From UBA10908 sp964608965 (GTDB lineage: Bacteria; Bacillota; Clostridia; Peptostreptococcales; Anaerovoracaceae): DNA of 6,114 nt. Positions within the stretch are counted from its first letter, which is position 1; each line of letters begins with the position of its first letter. A model generated the notes under the pieces. That model had not been told where the DNA came from, made no database searches, and saw nothing but the letters and a program-made list of their open reading frames with translations. Both the position numbers and the translations under genes were made by a program. Shown here one piece after another: positions 4,764-6,114 of the stretch. The DNA is taken from positions 1-6,114 of the forward strand of contig CAZSPZ010000037.1 in NCBI GenBank assembly GCA_964608965.1, in the 5' to 3' direction.

Positions 4764-6023
4764 GCAAAATTTATCGTTGAACAATCCGGCCCGCTCAGGG
4801 GAGAAGTCGAGGTAAGCGGCTCTAAAAACGCGGTGCTGCCGATTTTGGCAGCGACACTCCTGGCACAAGGCACATGCGAAATCAGCGACGTTCCCAATTT
4901 GCGAGATGTAGAGGTGATGTGTAAAATCCTTCGAAGCATGGGCGCATCCGTCACGGAAGACTGGGAACATCATACGATTACAGTAGAAATAAATAAAGTA
5001 ACAACAGACGAGGTCCCCTACGAACTTGTAAAGCGCATGAGGGCCTCCATCTTTGTCATGGGCCCGCTTCTTGCACGCACAGGTAAGGCAAGAATTGCTC
5101 TGCCCGGCGGTTGTTCGATAGGAGACAGACCCATCGACTTGCATAACAAAGGTCTAAAGATGCTGGGCGCAGTAATAGAAACAGATATGGGGCTCGTAGA
5201 GGCGACCGCAAAACAATTGAAAGGTGCTTTGGTATATTTGGATTTTCCCAGCGTCGGCGCCACGGAAAACATTATGATGGCCGCCACTTTGGCTAAAGGT
5301 ACAACTATTATCGAAAATGCCGCAGAAGAGCCGGAGATTGTCGATTTAGCTAACTTTCTGAATAAAATGGGCGCGAAAATCAAAGGCGCCGGAACGGATA
5401 ATATAAAAATAGAAGGCGTCGAAGCGCTACATGGCGCAAAGCATACGGTCATTCCCGATCGCATAGAAACCGGGACATTTATGATTGCCGCCGCTATTAC
5501 TCGCGGAGATATTTTAATTAAGAATAGCGTTCCCGATCATGTGAAGCCTATCATTGCCAAACTGATGGAATGCGGTGCTATTGTCAACGACGAGGTGGAA
5601 GGGCTTCGTGTTCGTGGAGATATCAGACAACTGATCTCCACCGATATCAAGACCATGCCTTACCCGGGTTTTCCTACGGATATGCAGGCGTTATTTATGG
5701 CTTTGCTCGCGACGGTGGACGGAGCCAGTGCAGTCATAGAAACCGTGTTTGAAAACAGATTTATGCATGCTGCCGAACTTTCCAGAATGGGCGCCAACAT
5801 TAAAGTGGAGGGAAGGACTGCATTAGTACCCGGCAAGAATCCACTGGTAGGAGCTCAGGTTATTTCTACGGATTTGCGAGCGGGTGCGGCGCTGGTTCTT
5901 GCCGGCTTAGTAGCAAAAGGAAAAACCGAGATTTCAGAGATTTACCATATTGAGAGGGGTTACGATTCTTTCATGGAGAAGCTGGTATCTCTCGGTGCAA
6001 AAATAACAAGAGTCGACGATTAA
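4761..6023 (+). CDS. murA: UDP-N-acetylglucosamine 1-carboxyvinyltransferase (MurA)
   Basis: MurA transfers enolpyruvyl from phosphoenolpyruvate to UDP-GlcNAc, the first committed cytoplasmic step of peptidoglycan synthesis. The 420-aa length matches the family. The active-site residues are present: Lys22-Asn23 in SGSKNA, Arg94, and Cys118 in LPGGCSIGDRPID (the E. coli Cys115 position, the fosfomycin target). Asp307 in PGFPTDMQA is the catalytic aspartate equivalent, and Arg333 in ENRFMHA, Asp371/Arg373 in TDLRAGA and Arg399 in HIERGY also match. The cysteine, rather than aspartate, predicts intrinsic fosfomycin sensitivity at the target. It is transcribed alone from a consensus promoter and ends at a strong terminator, divergent from the small membrane protein gene. 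Bacillota often carry two paralogues (murAA and murAB); which one this is cannot be told from the window. Confidence 0.97.
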   Translation: MAKFIVEQSGPLRGEVEVSGSKNAVLPILAATLLAQGTCEISDVPNLRDVEVMCKILRSMGASVTEDWEHHTITVEINKVTTDEVPYELVKRMRASIFVMGPLLARTGKARIALPGGCSIGDRPIDLHNKGLKMLGAVIETDMGLVEATAKQLKGALVYLDFPSVGATENIMMAATLAKGTTIIENAAEEPEIVDLANFLNKMGAKIKGAGTDNIKIEGVEALHGAKHTVIPDRIETGTFMIAAAITRGDILIKNSVPDHVKPIIAKLMECGAIVNDEVEGLRVRGDIRQLISTDIKTMPYPGFPTDMQALFMALLATVDGASAVIETVFENRFMHAAELSRMGANIKVEGRTALVPGKNPLVGAQVISTDLRAGAALVLAGLVAKGKTEISEIYHIERGYDSFMEKLVSLGAKITRVDD

Positions 6024-6045
6024 TCTGTTACAGTTTTTTAAATGA

Positions 6046-6083
6046 AAACCCCGCTATAGAATTTCTATAGCGGGGTTTCTTTA
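6046..6083 (+). terminator. Intrinsic terminator of murA
   Basis: A perfect 15-bp stem starts AAACCCCGC at 6046 and closes GCGGGGTTT at 6078, around a 3-nt ATT loop (6061-6063), and is followed by CTTTA. It begins 22 nt after the murA stop. The A-rich flank on the left would also give U residues to a minus-strand transcript, so it may work in both directions. Confidence 0.9.
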
Positions 6084-6114
6084 ATGCTCTTTTTATTTGC
6101 TGACGTTTAATATC
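6084..6114 (-). other. Window end; possible C-terminus of a converging gene
   Basis: On the minus strand an open frame enters at the window edge and would end with residues ILNVSK and a TAA at 6095-6093. If real, it would converge with murA and share the hairpin at 6046-6078. The stretch is far too short to support a gene call; otherwise I see nothing in it. Confidence 0.15.

Noticed and set aside
4738..4806. Short out-of-frame ORF from the ATG at 4738 overlapping the murA start, considered as a leader peptide
   Set aside because: It has no ribosome binding site of its own and no attenuator hairpin follows it; the GGAGG fits the TTG of murA.
4478..4954. 158-aa minus-strand open frame
   Set aside because: It crosses the murA promoter and the murA N-terminus in antisense and shows no recognisable domain; it is a shadow frame.
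1..6114. Mobile element, CRISPR, toxin-antitoxin or defence system
   Set aside because: No transposase, integrase, spaced repeats, or toxin-like pairs are visible; the two small membrane proteins lie in housekeeping contexts and are not paired with an antitoxin-like gene other than AbrB, which has its own promoter and matches the chromosomal regulator rather than a MazE-type antitoxin.

Overview
This window looks like an origin-proximal housekeeping region of a low-to-mid GC Bacillota (Firmicutes) chromosome. The evidence is the AbrB-family regulator, the RicT (YaaT) protein, AGGAGG-type ribosome binding sites, frequent TTG start codons, and a gene order (rRNA operon, then tmk, holB, ricT, a YabB-like methyltransferase and abrB) that resembles a trimmed version of the Bacillus subtilis rrnA-tmk-yaaQ-yaaR-holB-yaaT-yabA-yabB-yazA-yabC-abrB region. 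A clostridial or Negativicutes-type organism is plausible, but the genus cannot be fixed from this sequence.

Region by region: bases 1-90 are the 3' end of a 23S rRNA gene. A short spacer, a complete 5S rRNA gene (about 170-286) and a strong intrinsic terminator (289-320) follow. Bases 321-418 are non-coding, with a 12-bp tandem repeat and a possible extended -10 promoter. A compact plus-strand gene run then covers 419-3880: a small single-pass membrane protein of unknown function, tmk (thymidylate kinase), holB (DNA polymerase III delta'), ricT and a TrmN6/YabB-like tRNA adenine methyltransferase. Gaps are 13 nt or less, and the first two genes overlap. A bidirectional hairpin at 3879-3905 separates this run from the minus-strand abrB-like gene. 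Upstream of abrB on the same strand lies a second small membrane protein gene (4264-4590). That gene is divergent from murA (4761-6023), and both have well-formed sigma-A type promoters in the shared intergenic region. murA ends at a strong hairpin terminator.

The genes serve core functions: dTDP supply and clamp loading for replication, translation (rRNA and tRNA modification), RNA processing and developmental control (RicT, AbrB), and the first committed step of peptidoglycan synthesis (MurA). No mobile element, CRISPR array, toxin or defence system is visible. The less ordinary points are two uncharacterised small membrane proteins, a delta' subunit whose P-loop has lost its lysine, an AbrB with a four-cysteine C-terminus, and a perfect 10-bp inverted repeat across the abrB promoter. 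I found no convincing new system.
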